Of a stretch of 21,033 nt of DNA, positions 1 to 7,611 are shown piece by piece. Numbering within the stretch: position 1 is the first letter of the stretch; each line of letters starts with the position of its first letter. Made by a program: the position numbers and the translations under genes. A model generated the notes under the pieces. It was not told where the DNA came from and did no database searches. It worked only from the letters and a program-made list of their open reading frames with translations. Source of the stretch: CAYTQK01 sp964439745 (GTDB lineage Bacteria > Desulfobacterota > Desulfobacteria > Desulfobacterales > Desulfosudaceae); assembly GCA_964439745.1 (NCBI GenBank), contig CAYTQK010000019.1, positions 1 to 21,033 on the forward strand, in the 5' to 3' direction.

Positions 1-282
1 GATCCGGCAGCCGTCCACCGTCAGCTGGCCGACCTGGCCGTGCAGGGTGATATGCTGATGCCGGGTCAGGGCATTCCGGGTCATCAGATACTGGTCACCG
101 TCATTGTTGCCGAACACCCCGTGCACCGGTATCCCGGCCGTATCCAGTTCCGCCAACATGAACGGGGCCACGAAGTCGCCGCAATGGAGTATCATGCCGC
201 AGCCGGCTGCGCGGCTTTCGGCAACAGCCCAGCGGAGATTATCGACATGGTCGTGGGAGTCACTCATCACTGCCAGGAGCAT
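1..282 (-). CDS. YfcE/MJ0936-type metallophosphoesterase, 3' end beyond window
   Basis: N-terminal 94 codons of a small calcineurin-like phosphoesterase; the rest lies beyond the left edge. Visible metal-site blocks are SDSHD near residues 7-11, HCGDF near 33-37 and GNND near 59-62, in the order and spacing of the YfcE/MJ0936 family of dinuclear-metal phosphodiesterases, cytosolic proteins of roughly 160-180 residues. The ATG at 282 was chosen because GGAGGT lies a few bases upstream. The gene follows priA on the same strand after a gap of about 118 bp, which holds only a 6-bp stem (314-319/325-330) without a T-tract, so it may be the last gene of a gltA-priA transcript. The family is clear; the physiological substrate cannot be told. 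Confidence 0.85.
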   Translation of the reverse strand, partial: MLLAVMSDSHDHVDNLRWAVAESRAAGCGMILHCGDFVAPFMLAELDTAGIPVHGVFGNNDGDQYLMTRNALTRHQHITLHGQVGQLTVDGCRI

Positions 283-400
283 CACCGACCTCCTTGTTCC
301 GCCATTTCGGGATAACCTTCGGGCAAGGTTGCTGCCCGCTGTTCACTATATGGTGCAAAACCGCCGCCGTCAACCCCGCCCTTCGCACGCCGGTTCCGGA

Positions 401-2446
401 TCACATCATCATATACGGGTCCACGTCCACCACCAGCCGGATGCCGCCCTGCTTGATCCGGGTTCCGTTTTCCGCCAGCAGCCGGGCGGCAAAATCCTTG
501 AGCGCGGCGGCGTCCGGCGATTTTAAAAGTATCTGCCAGCGATAGCGCCCGGCCAGCCGGGGAATGGCCGCCTCCACCGGCCCCAGCACGGTCACCCGCC
601 CGAATGGTTCGGGATTCTCCGCTTTCAAGCGGGTGCACATTTGCCCCACTTCCCTGGCCCGGCGGCCGCTTTTATCCCGGTCCCGGTCGGAAATCCGCAG
701 GGCAATCAACCGGGCGCAAGGGGGATAAGCCAGCTGCCGGCGGAACGCGATCTCCCGGCTGTAAAATTCGGCCACATCATGCCGGGTAGCTGCCTGGACA
801 CTGAAATGCTCCGGATTGTAGGTCTGCATGATCACCCGGCCGGGCGCATCGCCCCGGCCGGCCCGGCCGGCCACCTGGGCCAGCAGCTGAAAAGTCATTT
901 CCCCGGCCCGGAAATCGGGAAAATTGAGGGACAGATCAGCGCAGATAATCCCGATCAGGGTGATGCCGGGAAAATCATGCCCCTTGGCCACCATCTGGGT
1001 GCCGATCAGAATATCTGTCCGCCGCTGTTGAATATCCTTTAAAATCCGCGCCATGGACCCCTTGCGGGAAGTCGTATCCCGGTCCAGGCGGGCCACGGTC
1101 GCTTCGGGGAAAAGGGAGCGGACGGTTTCCTCCACCTTTTCGGTGCCGAGGCCGAGCTGTTTGATTGCCGATGATCCGCAGCGTTCGCAGCCCCCGGCGG
1201 CCGGCCGGGAATAACCGCAGAAATGGCAGCGATAGGCATTGCCGCGGCGGTGCAGGGTCAGGGTAATATCGCAGTGCCGGCACTTGACGGCCTGGCCGCA
1301 GGCGGCGCATACCGGGAAACTGGCATATCCCCGCCGGTTGAGGAACAGCAGGGCCTGGTTCCCTTCCGCCAGGGTTTGGCGCAAGGCGGCATAGAGCGGC
1401 TCGGTAATCAGACCGCCCGGACCGTACCCCGGCTCGCGCCGGCGCAAATCAACAATCTGGATAGCGGGCAGCGGCGCCCGGTTAATGCGGCTGTCCAGCC
1501 GATAGGTTCGGGAGAGCTTGCCTGCCTGCGCATTGTACAGGGACTGCATGGAGGGAGTGGCCGACCCCAGCATGACGATGCAGTCGGCCAGCTTGGCCCG
1601 CAGCAGGGCCAGGTCCCGGGCATGATAACGCAGGCTGCCCTCCTGCTTGTAGGAGCCGTCGTGCTCTTCGTCGACGATGATCACGCCCAGGGAGGCAAAG
1701 GGCGCGAACACGGCCGAACGGGTACCAATGGCCAGCCGGGCCTGGTTCCGGGCGATCCGCATCCATTGGGACTGCCGCTCGGCCCGGGTCAGCCCGCTGT
1801 GCAGTACCACGATATCATCTCCGAAACGGGCCTTGAAACGGCGTTCCGCCTGGGAGATAAGCGCGATTTCCGGAACCAGGATCAGGGCCGTCCGCCCCTG
1901 CGACAGGGCGGCGGCGGCGATGCGGAGATACACCTCGGTTTTGCCGCTGCCGGTAACGCCGTCCAGCAGGCAGGAAAAGAATCCCCGCCCCATGCGGCCG
2001 GTCACGTCATTGACAATGGCTTCCTGGTCCGGGGTCAGCCGGGGCGGCTCATCCGGTTCGATCTTCTCCCCGATGGCGTCCCGGCAGGATCGCCGGGATT
2101 TGCCAAAGACGGCCCCGGTCACGGCCGAACCCGCCGGCAGGGCGCTCTTGATGGCTTCCCCGATGGGGTAGAGGTAATAGGCCGCGATCCAGCGAAAAAA
2201 TTCCGTCATGGCGGCCGGGAAAAGCGGGGTTTCATCGAGGACGTCCGTGACCGGCTTGATGGCCCCGGCATCCTCCGGAATGGCCGGTCCCAACACATAG
2301 CCGGTAACACTGCGGCTGCCGAAGGGGGCGGTGACCCGTTTGCCCGTGGCCATATCCGGTACCAGGGCGGCAGGCACCCGGTAGGTGTAGGTATTGTACA
2401 CCGGCAGGCTGACGGCCACTTCAATATATTGGTCGGACTGATTCAT
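401..2446 (-). CDS. priA: Primosomal replication restart helicase PriA, winged-helix region missing
   Basis: PriA is a 3'-5' superfamily 2 helicase that recognises stalled forks and reloads the replisome. The 681-residue reading shows an N-terminal 3'-end-binding domain (about 7-105), Walker A GVTGSGKT (163-170), the DEEHD Walker B box (260-264) and eight zinc cysteines (381, 384, 390, 393, 408, 411, 421, 424). IGTQMVAKGHDFP and QVAGRAGRGD follow as motifs V and VI, and VDVDP stands near the C-terminus. Only about 30 residues separate the 3'-binding domain from the helicase core (RLTPDQEAI); in E. coli PriA the same interval is about 95 residues and contains the winged helix. The ATG at 2446 fits the family N-terminus; an in-frame TTG at 2461 would add five residues, and neither has a good ribosome site. 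Only 32 bp separate it from gltA upstream, so co-transcription is likely. Confidence 0.95.
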   Translation of the reverse strand: MNQSDQYIEVAVSLPVYNTYTYRVPAALVPDMATGKRVTAPFGSRSVTGYVLGPAIPEDAGAIKPVTDVLDETPLFPAAMTEFFRWIAAYYLYPIGEAIKSALPAGSAVTGAVFGKSRRSCRDAIGEKIEPDEPPRLTPDQEAIVNDVTGRMGRGFFSCLLDGVTGSGKTEVYLRIAAAALSQGRTALILVPEIALISQAERRFKARFGDDIVVLHSGLTRAERQSQWMRIARNQARLAIGTRSAVFAPFASLGVIIVDEEHDGSYKQEGSLRYHARDLALLRAKLADCIVMLGSATPSMQSLYNAQAGKLSRTYRLDSRINRAPLPAIQIVDLRRREPGYGPGGLITEPLYAALRQTLAEGNQALLFLNRRGYASFPVCAACGQAVKCRHCDITLTLHRRGNAYRCHFCGYSRPAAGGCERCGSSAIKQLGLGTEKVEETVRSLFPEATVARLDRDTTSRKGSMARILKDIQQRRTDILIGTQMVAKGHDFPGITLIGIICADLSLNFPDFRAGEMTFQLLAQVAGRAGRGDAPGRVIMQTYNPEHFSVQAATRHDVAEFYSREIAFRRQLAYPPCARLIALRISDRDRDKSGRRAREVGQMCTRLKAENPEPFGRVTVLGPVEAAIPRLAGRYRWQILLKSPDAAALKDFAARLLAENGTRIKQGGIRLVVDVDPYMMM

Positions 2447-2478
2447 GGGCCGCGGGCGCAACCACGCCGGAGCGAGAT

Positions 2479-3759
2479 TTACCGCTCCTCAAGGGAGACA
2501 AAATCCCGCCGGCACTGGCCGACATAAATCTGGCGCGGGCGGAACAGTTTTTTCTCCGGATCATCCAGCAGTTCCAGCCAGTGGGCGATCCAGCCGGGCA
2601 GGCGGCCGATGGCGAACATGACCGTAAACATGGTAATGGGAATGCCCAGGGTCCGCAGGACAATACCGCTGTAAAAATCGATGTTGGGATAAAGATTATG
2701 ATCCCGGAAGTAACTGTCTTCCAGGGCGATCTCTTCCAGCCGCCGGGCGACATCCAGCAGGGGATCGTCCGTATTGGCCACGGCCAGCATGCGGTCGCAC
2801 ATTTTTTTCATGATTTTCGCCCGCGGATCATAGGTCTTGTAAACGCTGTGCCCGAATCCCATCAGCCGGAAAGGATCGCTCTTGTCCTTGGCCCGGGCCA
2901 CGGCCCGGGCGGCGTCCCCGCCGTTTTTCTGAATATCTTCCAGCATCTCCACCACCGCCCGGTTGGCGCCGCCGTGCAGCGGACCCCAGAGCGCGGCGAT
3001 CCCGGCAGACAGGCCGGCATAGATATTGGCCCGGGCACTGCCCACGCCCCGTACCGTGGAGGTGGAGCAGTTCTGCTCATGATCGGCATGCAGCACCCAG
3101 AAGGTATTCAAGGCATCCACGAACTCCTGGCGCAGTTCATACGGCCGCACCGGGGAATCGAACATCATGTTCAGAAAATTGGCGCAATAGCTGTAATCCG
3201 GCCGCGGATAGACCACCTTGTGCCCCCGGGAAATCTTGTAGGACATGGCCGCCATGGTCCGGACCTTGGAGATCAGCCGCAAAAAGGTGGTCTCCACCTC
3301 TTCGTCCGTGTTCATCAGTTCCGGATAAAAGCTGCGCAGCGCGTTGACCATGGAGGAGAGAATTCCCATGGGATTCGACGCGCGGGGAAAATTCTGGAAA
3401 AAGATCTGCATGTCTTCGTGGACCAGGGAGTGCTCGTTGAGCAGGCCGCTCATCCTGGTATGCTCCTCCTGGGTGGGCAGATTGCCGTTCAGAAGGAGAA
3501 AACACACATCCACAAAGCAGGAATGTTCCGCCAGATCTTCAATGGGATACCCACGGTAGCGCAGAACCCCCTGGCGGCCATCCATATAGGTGATACTGCT
3601 CTTGCAGCTGCCGGTATTCCCGAAGCCCGGATCATAAGTAATATAGCCGGAACTTTCGCGTAATGACCTGATATCAATCGCTTTCTGACCCTCAGAACCG
3701 GTAATCACTGGCAGTTCATAGGTTTTGCCGTCAATTGTCAGTTTCGCCGTTTCTGTCAT
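2479..3759 (-). CDS. gltA: Citrate synthase (Si type, type I)
   Basis: Condenses acetyl-CoA and oxaloacetate to citrate in the cytosol. The 426-residue product has the length of the E. coli GltA class and its landmarks: GHKVVYPRPDYSYCANF, HADHEQNCSTSTVRGVGS, LWGPLHGGANRAVVEML, GFGHSVYKTYDPRA and NIDFYSGI. The catalytic triad maps to His227, His262 and Asp361 (E. coli His264, His305, Asp362). The open frame extends 37 codons upstream, but the ATG at 3759 is preceded by AGAGGAGGT at 8-nt spacing and begins the normal family N-terminus, so it is preferred. First gene of a probable gltA-priA-phosphoesterase run and divergent from the outer-membrane gene at 4123. Some anaerobes use an unrelated Re-citrate synthase; this one is the classical Si enzyme. 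Confidence 0.97.
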   Translation of the reverse strand: MTETAKLTIDGKTYELPVITGSEGQKAIDIRSLRESSGYITYDPGFGNTGSCKSSITYMDGRQGVLRYRGYPIEDLAEHSCFVDVCFLLLNGNLPTQEEHTRMSGLLNEHSLVHEDMQIFFQNFPRASNPMGILSSMVNALRSFYPELMNTDEEVETTFLRLISKVRTMAAMSYKISRGHKVVYPRPDYSYCANFLNMMFDSPVRPYELRQEFVDALNTFWVLHADHEQNCSTSTVRGVGSARANIYAGLSAGIAALWGPLHGGANRAVVEMLEDIQKNGGDAARAVARAKDKSDPFRLMGFGHSVYKTYDPRAKIMKKMCDRMLAVANTDDPLLDVARRLEEIALEDSYFRDHNLYPNIDFYSGIVLRTLGIPITMFTVMFAIGRLPGWIAHWLELLDDPEKKLFRPRQIYVGQCRRDFVSLEER

Positions 3760-4122
3760 TCCCGGGGACCTCCTCTGTTGTTTCTTTCCGGTTGAAAAGC
3801 CGCCGGACTCCCTTGCGGTTATTTCCGGGGCAACCGGAATCCAGACCGCCTGCCTGTATTCGCATGACAAGGGTAACCATGATTAGATCCCGGCTGCCAC
3901 CGGGGAGGGACGACTCTTCCCGAGACCATCAAGTTTGATGCAGGATAAAAAACTTTTTTTTAATTATCAGAAAGACAGGCCATTTACAACAAAATTTTAT
4001 AATGGTATAAAGAATTCATATTTTTCCACCAATTGGGGTATTGAGTTCAGGCGTCGGCGGAACCCGTGCGCGGCGGACTGCCAGGCACACCGCAACCGCG
4101 GAAAGAGGAGGGAGGATTTACC
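3760..4122. other. Divergent intergenic region, gltA / outer-membrane gene
   Basis: 363 bp without a convincing gene. Reading away from gltA it holds the strong gltA ribosome site, a GC-rich stretch, a short dyad CATCAA-GT-TTGATG (3927-3940), an A/T-rich block with an A6-C-T8 run (3948-3961), and the plus-strand promoter listed separately. A possible minus-strand promoter for gltA (GATAAT-like -10 near 3964-3969) has a poor -35 and is not called. Confidence 0.6.
3983..4011 (+). promoter_or_regulatory. Sigma-70-type promoter for the outer-membrane gene
   Basis: TTTACA (3983-3988), 17-bp spacer, TATAAA (4006-4011). Each hexamer matches consensus at five of six positions and the spacer is ideal. 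Transcription should begin near 4018, leaving a leader of about 105 nt before the ATG at 4123. Confidence 0.6.
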
Positions 4123-4893
4123 ATGAAAAAAAGCGGAATTTTTGCAGCGGCCCTTTTTTGCCTGCTGGTATTACCGGGGCTGAGCATGGCCATGGGTCTG
4201 GAAATGGCCATTGGGGGTTGGGACCAGAGCATTGACGGTGAGGGGTCCTATAAAAAGGACAACAGCAGCGACGTTATCGATTTTACCGATGATGCCGGGC
4301 TGGATGACGAAACCCGGGTGATGGGCCGGGTCAAAATCGACATGCCGGCCATGCTGCCCAATATCTATGTCATGGCGACGCCCCTGGAGTTTGAGGGCAA
4401 AGGTGAAAAAGACGTTAATTTCAATTTCGGCGACCTGGACATCAACCAGAATGTTCCCTTTGAAACCACGGTCAACATGGATCACGTGGATGTCGGCCTG
4501 TATTACAGCATTCCCTTTGTCAACCTGGCTTCCTTGAAAAGCCTCAACATCGACCTGGGACTTAACCTCAAGGTTGCCGACCTGGAACTGAAAGTAAAAG
4601 AGCTGAACAACGGCCAGAAGGAATCCGAAAGCTACACCCTGCCCATTCCCATGGTCTATGCCGGCGTCCAGGTCACGCCCATCGAGCGGCTCTCCATCGA
4701 AGCCGAGGCCCGGGCCATCTCCCTGTCCGGCAACCACCTGTACAACCTGATCGGCCGCGTCAAGGGCCGGGTCTTCGGCCCCATGTTCATTGCCGGCGGC
4801 TACCGGTATGACAGCATCAACCTGGACGAAGAGGATCTCCTCGTGGATTGTTCGGTGGACGGCGTCTTTCTGGAAACCGGCTTTGAATTTTAA
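4123..4893 (+). CDS. Outer-membrane beta-barrel protein, TIGR04219-like
   Basis: 256 residues. The first 23 form a signal peptide: MKKS, a hydrophobic core, then a cut near SMA. The mature part opens with GLEMAIGGWDQS and continues with alternating short strands (LPNIYVMATPLEFEGKG, VDVGLYYSIPFVN, LNIDLGLNLKVADLEL, YAGVQVTPIERLSIEAEARAI), ending GVFLETGFEF with a terminal phenylalanine, the usual outer-membrane insertion signal. This pattern fits the OMP_w_GlyGly family (TIGR04219), assigned from memory of the family and not by search. The open frame starts upstream at 4066, but the ATG at 4123 has AGGAGGGAGGA before it and starts the signal peptide. Its own promoter lies about 110 bp upstream. 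Function beyond an outer-membrane barrel is unknown. Confidence 0.85.
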   Translation: MKKSGIFAAALFCLLVLPGLSMAMGLEMAIGGWDQSIDGEGSYKKDNSSDVIDFTDDAGLDDETRVMGRVKIDMPAMLPNIYVMATPLEFEGKGEKDVNFNFGDLDINQNVPFETTVNMDHVDVGLYYSIPFVNLASLKSLNIDLGLNLKVADLELKVKELNNGQKESESYTLPIPMVYAGVQVTPIERLSIEAEARAISLSGNHLYNLIGRVKGRVFGPMFIAGGYRYDSINLDEEDLLVDCSVDGVFLETGFEF

Positions 4894-4955
4894 ACGGCCG
4901 GAACCCGGCGGACCATAAAAAAGACGGCATAGACCGGCGGCAACCAACGGGACGA

Positions 4956-5588
4956 ATGGATATACGGCAAATCAAGTTACGCCGGATGGCCACCTTTTGC
5001 TACCTGGTCGGCGATCCGGCGTCTTGCGCCTGCGCCTTGGTGGATCCGGCCTTTGATACCCGGCACCTGCTGGACCTGGCGGCAGAGGCCGGGTATGCTG
5101 TCAGGTACGTGATCAATACCCACCGCCACCCGGATCACTGTGCGGGGAATGCCGCTATCGTCGCCGCTACCGGCGCCCGGCTGATGATTCACCGGGACGA
5201 TGCTGACGCCCTGGACGGTTTTCTCAACCGGGCCTTCTGCCGGGCCGTCGGGGGCCGGCCTTCACCGCCGCCGGATATCCTGCTGCAGCACAACGACACC
5301 ATCGCCATTGGTGGTCTTACCCTGACCGTGCTGCATACGCCGGGTCATACGCCCGGCGGCATCTGCCTCTATACTCCCGGGCACCTCATTACCGGCGATA
5401 CCCTTTTTGCCGGTTCGGTGGGCCGTACCGACCTGCCCGGCGGCTCGGCACCGGACCTGCTGGACTCCATCCGCAAGCAAATTTATATGCTTCCGGAAAA
5501 GACCATTGTCTGGCCGGGGCATGATTACGGCCCGACCCCCGCTTCCACCGTGGGCCAGGAAAAACGCACCAATCCCTTCACCGCCTGA
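4956..5588 (+). CDS. Metallo-beta-lactamase-fold hydrolase, glyoxalase II/YcbL-like
   Basis: 210 residues, close to the usual length of short glyoxalase-II-like hydrolases, probably cytosolic and with two bound metal ions. The metal-binding motif reads THRHPDH followed by CAGN, then HTPGHTPGG, GDTLFAGSVGRTDLPGG and a C-terminal PGHDYGPTP that supplies the last histidine. Such proteins hydrolyse thioesters such as S-lactoylglutathione or related conjugates; the actual substrate is not readable here. The start at 4956 has only a weak GGGA upstream. The gene lies 62 bp after the outer-membrane gene with no clear terminator between, so read-through is possible. A hairpin begins 28 bp after the stop. 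Confidence 0.9.
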   Translation: MDIRQIKLRRMATFCYLVGDPASCACALVDPAFDTRHLLDLAAEAGYAVRYVINTHRHPDHCAGNAAIVAATGARLMIHRDDADALDGFLNRAFCRAVGGRPSPPPDILLQHNDTIAIGGLTLTVLHTPGHTPGGICLYTPGHLITGDTLFAGSVGRTDLPGGSAPDLLDSIRKQIYMLPEKTIVWPGHDYGPTPASTVGQEKRTNPFTA

Positions 5589-5615
5589 CCACAACCACCC
5601 AGCCCGGACAGCCAA

Positions 5616-5663
5616 CCCGGATATTTCATGAATTTTTGCGACATGAAAAATGGAATATCCGGG
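5616..5663. repeat. Hairpin element flanked by 9-bp direct repeats
   Basis: CCCGGATATT (5616-5625) is perfectly complementary to AATATCCGGG (5654-5663), and inner TTTCATG/CATGAAA arms extend the fold. ACCACCCAG occurs on both sides (5594-5602 and 5668-5676). The hairpin abuts the stop codon of the stress-protein remnant and sits between convergent genes, so it may act as a terminator or be an inserted palindromic repeat. There is no T-tract after the stem on either strand. Confidence 0.55.
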
Positions 5664-5792
5664 CTACACCACCCAGACGGCCATGTGAATAACCTGGCGG
5701 CCGACCCGGCCGATACTGAATTCCTGAACGCCGGACAACCCGCGCCGGCCGACCACGATGGTGCCGAAGCCACCCTGCCGGGCCGGCGCCAC
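5664..5792 (-). pseudogene. Universal stress protein (UspA family), C-terminal remnant
   Basis: About 42 codons ending at a TAG read QGGFGTIVVGRRGLSGVQEF and then IGRVGRQVIH...VWVV. The TIVVGRRGLSG block is the nucleotide-binding G-x9-G(S/R) region at the C-terminus of Usp proteins, which are normally about 140-150 residues. The N-terminal two thirds are absent: just past 5792 the minus-strand reading loses Usp similarity and the other strand becomes recognisable permease. The tail also looks a few residues short between VIH and VWVV. No start codon or ribosome site belongs to it, so it is a truncated relic. Confidence 0.75.
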
Positions 5793-5802
5793 GGAAGACT
5801 CC

Positions 5803-6111
5803 GCCCAGCGCCTGCGCGATACCCTCTTGTCTCTCGGTGCTGATCGCCGGCAGCTGTTTCTGACCAGCCTCTGGGAGGCCCGTTCCGGGGTTGCCGCTGC
5901 CGGCCTGGTGGCCTGCGGCCGGGTCATGACGGAAGTGGGCATCTCCATGATGGTCGGCGGCAACATCAAGTGGCATACCCGCACCATCACCACGGCCATC
6001 GCCCTGGAAACCAACAAGGGGCTGTTCGCCATGGGGATCGCCCTGGGGCTGGTTTTGATGCTGATTGTCTTTACCGTGAACTTCGGGGTGATGTTCCTGA
6101 AAAGAAAATGA
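5803..6111 (+). pseudogene. tupB: Tungstate ABC transporter permease TupB, C-terminal remnant
   Basis: From the AQRLRDTLLSLGADRRQ stretch onward the plus strand reads as the C-terminal half of a TupB-type inner-membrane permease: LTSLWEARSGVAAAG, CGRVMTEVGISMMVGGNI, TRTITTAIALETNKG, then a last transmembrane helix (GLFAMGIALGLVLMLIVFTV) ending FLKRK. The MMVGGNI and TTAIALET blocks are characteristic of this permease group. Full-length proteins are about 230 residues; only about 102 codons remain, and the frame 5' of 5803 is merely antisense to the stress-protein remnant. The break is abrupt, as expected for a deletion or rearrangement. The TGA overlaps the ATG of the following ATPase remnant (ATGA), preserving the old operon arrangement. 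No TupA binding-protein gene is in the window. Confidence 0.8.
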
Positions 6112-6446
6112 CCGACACCATTTACCAGATCAGCGGTCTCCGCCAGCGATATACCGGCCCCCCGGTGCTCGACATCGGGCACCTGGTCATTCACCGAGGG
6201 CGGATTATCGGCCTGCTCGACCCCAACGGCAGCGACAAGACAGCCCTGCTGGCTTTCCGGACAGCCTTTGGCACGGAAGAAATTTTTCTACCGCCGGAAG
6301 TCCTGACTGTAGTACAGGCATTGTCTCCCGTCTCATCCTGGGAAAAAAGCGCCGGCCAGATCACCGCGCGGCAGATCTATCCCGGCCGAACCATTGCCGT
6401 GGCCTGTGATCCGGCTGATGTTTCCTGGCTTGCCAGGGAGACATGA
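6108..6446 (+). pseudogene. tupC: Tungstate ABC transporter ATPase TupC, internally deleted remnant
   Basis: 112 codons. The N-terminus is that of an ABC ATPase (MTDTIYQISGLRQRYTGPPV, IHRGRIIGLL), but the P-loop reads DPNGSDKTALL where GPNGSGKTTLL is expected, so two essential glycines are aspartates. The Q-loop, LSGGQ signature, Walker B and H-loop are all absent. The frame ends RTIAVACDPADVSWLARET, which looks like the C-terminal accessory end of such ATPases, consistent with a large internal deletion. It overlaps the TupB remnant by four bases. A protein like this could not hydrolyse ATP. The substrate assignment rests on the adjoining TupB remnant; a related molybdate-type ATPase is possible. 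Confidence 0.7.
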
Positions 6447-6503
6447 CCGCGCTTTTTGATCCGCCCCGGACCTCCGGGCGCGTCGGGATCCGGCCGCAGG
6501 ACA

Positions 6504-7205
6504 CTATTCGGCAGCCCCCTGCGATTGCAGAAAAGATACCACCGGGGCGTGACCTTCTTTTTGGGCCAGGTTCAGCGGGGAACGGCCATCAGCGGTTCTC
6601 CGGTTTACCTCCGCCCCGTTTTTCACCAGGCACTGAACCATTTCCAGACACCCGGCCCGGCTGGCGAACATCAGCGGGGTAAAATCCCCGGTGATGGGCA
6701 GATCCACGGCCGCCCCCTGGTCGACCAGCAGATTCACCGTGTCCACCAGATCCGGGACATTGTATCGTTCCACCTTGACCACCAGGTTCCAGACGGCGTT
6801 CATGTTGTCATTGCGCACGGCCGCGGCATCCGCGCCCCGGTCCAGCAGCCAGGGCACCAGGGTCTTGAATTTCTTACTGCCGGCCGCCAGCATCAGGGGG
6901 GTGTCCCCGTTGGCGTTCTGCGCGTTGACATCCGCGCCCCTGGCTGCCAGGTATTTGACGACCTCCTCATGGCCCCGCCAGCAGGCGCCGATAAGCGGGG
7001 TGGCCCGGGAATTTTCTTCCTGGTAATTCACGTCCGCGCCCGCTTCCACCAGGGACTTGACCCTGTCCAGCTCTCCCATTACGGTCGCATTCATGAGTTC
7101 TGCCTGAAGGTTTTCGGCGGCCCGGGCCGGAAGACCGGTACCAATGAAGGCCAATCCCATGGCCAGGGATACAAAAAGCACTGTCAGAACGGCGATCTTT
7201 TTCAT
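6504..7205 (-). CDS. Exported ankyrin-repeat protein
   Basis: 233 residues. A signal peptide (MKKIAVLTVLFVSLAMG onward, cut after ARA near residue 29) is followed by about five ankyrin repeats. Clear repeat cores are DRVKSLVEAGADVNYQ, RATPLIGACWRGHEEVVKYL, GDTPLMLAAGSKKFKTLVPW, DFTPLMFASRAGCLEMVQCL and GRSPLNLAQKEGHAPVVSFL. The third to fourth unit is degenerate (NMNAVWNLVVKVERYNVPDL). Ankyrin stacks bind proteins; a periplasmic location is predicted and the partner is unknown. The ATG at 7205 has GAGGGGG at good spacing. The gene is convergent with the tupC remnant (57-bp gap) and divergent from the AmpG-like gene. Confidence 0.9.
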   Translation of the reverse strand: MKKIAVLTVLFVSLAMGLAFIGTGLPARAAENLQAELMNATVMGELDRVKSLVEAGADVNYQEENSRATPLIGACWRGHEEVVKYLAARGADVNAQNANGDTPLMLAAGSKKFKTLVPWLLDRGADAAAVRNDNMNAVWNLVVKVERYNVPDLVDTVNLLVDQGAAVDLPITGDFTPLMFASRAGCLEMVQCLVKNGAEVNRRTADGRSPLNLAQKEGHAPVVSFLQSQGAAE

Positions 7206-7543
7206 TGTTTCCCCCTCAGTTATGGTGTTAGCCTGGAGGCCCCGGGCCCGGTCCCTGCTGATGGAGCAAGGCCTCGCTGGCAGCCCCGGTGGTTTCCCGG
7301 AGACCTGTGCTGACTGTTACCCTGCGAAAAAGGGTGTTGGCCTGTGGAGGCTTCCAGAAAACAGATATTGAATATAAATAATTATATTTACTGTTGATAA
7401 CAATGTTTCGCATAAAATCTTGCGGGATGTCAATCAGAAATCACCGCTACCGCATAGATACGTTGTACTGACTGACATCGCCGAATCCAGGGGAAACTGC
7501 CGCTCAAAGAATCAATACGAACCTGGACTGTCGCCTTTATCCG
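7206..7543. other. Left part of the 465-bp gap between ankyrin and permease genes
   Basis: No gene is supported. It holds the ankyrin ribosome site, a GC-rich leader of about 170 nt (7206-7375) with several short dyads, an A/T-rich block (7363-7405) with a possible minus-strand promoter, and the 5' copy of an imperfect direct repeat (7530-7558, 22 of 29 bases identical to 7611-7639). Confidence 0.5.
7381..7409 (-). promoter_or_regulatory. Possible promoter for the ankyrin gene
   Basis: On the minus strand a perfect TATAAT (7386-7381) sits 17 bp from GAAACA (7409-7404), which matches the -35 consensus only at its last three bases. It would give a leader of about 170 nt before the ATG at 7205. 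The A/T-rich context makes chance matches likely. Confidence 0.3.
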
Positions 7544-7581
7544 CCTGTTCCGGGATGGCCAGCCCCGGGAACAGGATTTTT
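7544..7581 (+). terminator. Terminator-like hairpin in the permease leader
   Basis: CCTGTTCCGGG (7544-7554) pairs with CCCGGGAACAGG (7564-7575) in an 11-bp stem with one bulged base, followed at once by ATTTTT (7576-7581). This is the form of an intrinsic terminator on the plus strand, but it lies about 90 bp before the permease start and follows no plus-strand gene nearby. Its 5' arm can instead pair with downstream sequence (see the findings), which raises the possibility of attenuation. Confidence 0.5.
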
Positions 7582-7583
7582 CC

Positions 7584-7611
7584 GGCCATCCTGCCGAACA
7601 GGCCTGTTCGG
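7584..7611. repeat. Perfect 18-bp palindrome plus competing arm
   Basis: CCGAACAGGCCTGTTCGG (7594-7611) is a perfect palindrome sharing its CCTGTTC core with the neighbouring terminator-like hairpin. GGCCATCC (7584-7591) is complementary to GGATGGCC (7553-7560) inside that hairpin. The cluster therefore has at least three alternative pairings. Confidence 0.7.

Noticed and set aside
1223..3663. Long plus-strand open frames (434 and 360 codons)
   Set aside because: Antisense shadows of priA and gltA, both certain on the minus strand.
3944..3962. A6-C-T8 run as a terminator
   Set aside because: No GC stem precedes it and no gene ends there; it is an A/T-rich upstream tract of a divergent region.
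7206..7345. Possible cobalamin or c-di-GMP riboswitch (CCCGGAGACCTG on plus, AAGCCTCCACAGGCC on minus)
   Set aside because: Isolated box-like words only. The other conserved elements (for cobalamin a GCCACTG-type core; for c-di-GMP a GACGCAAAGCC block) are absent and no consistent fold was found.
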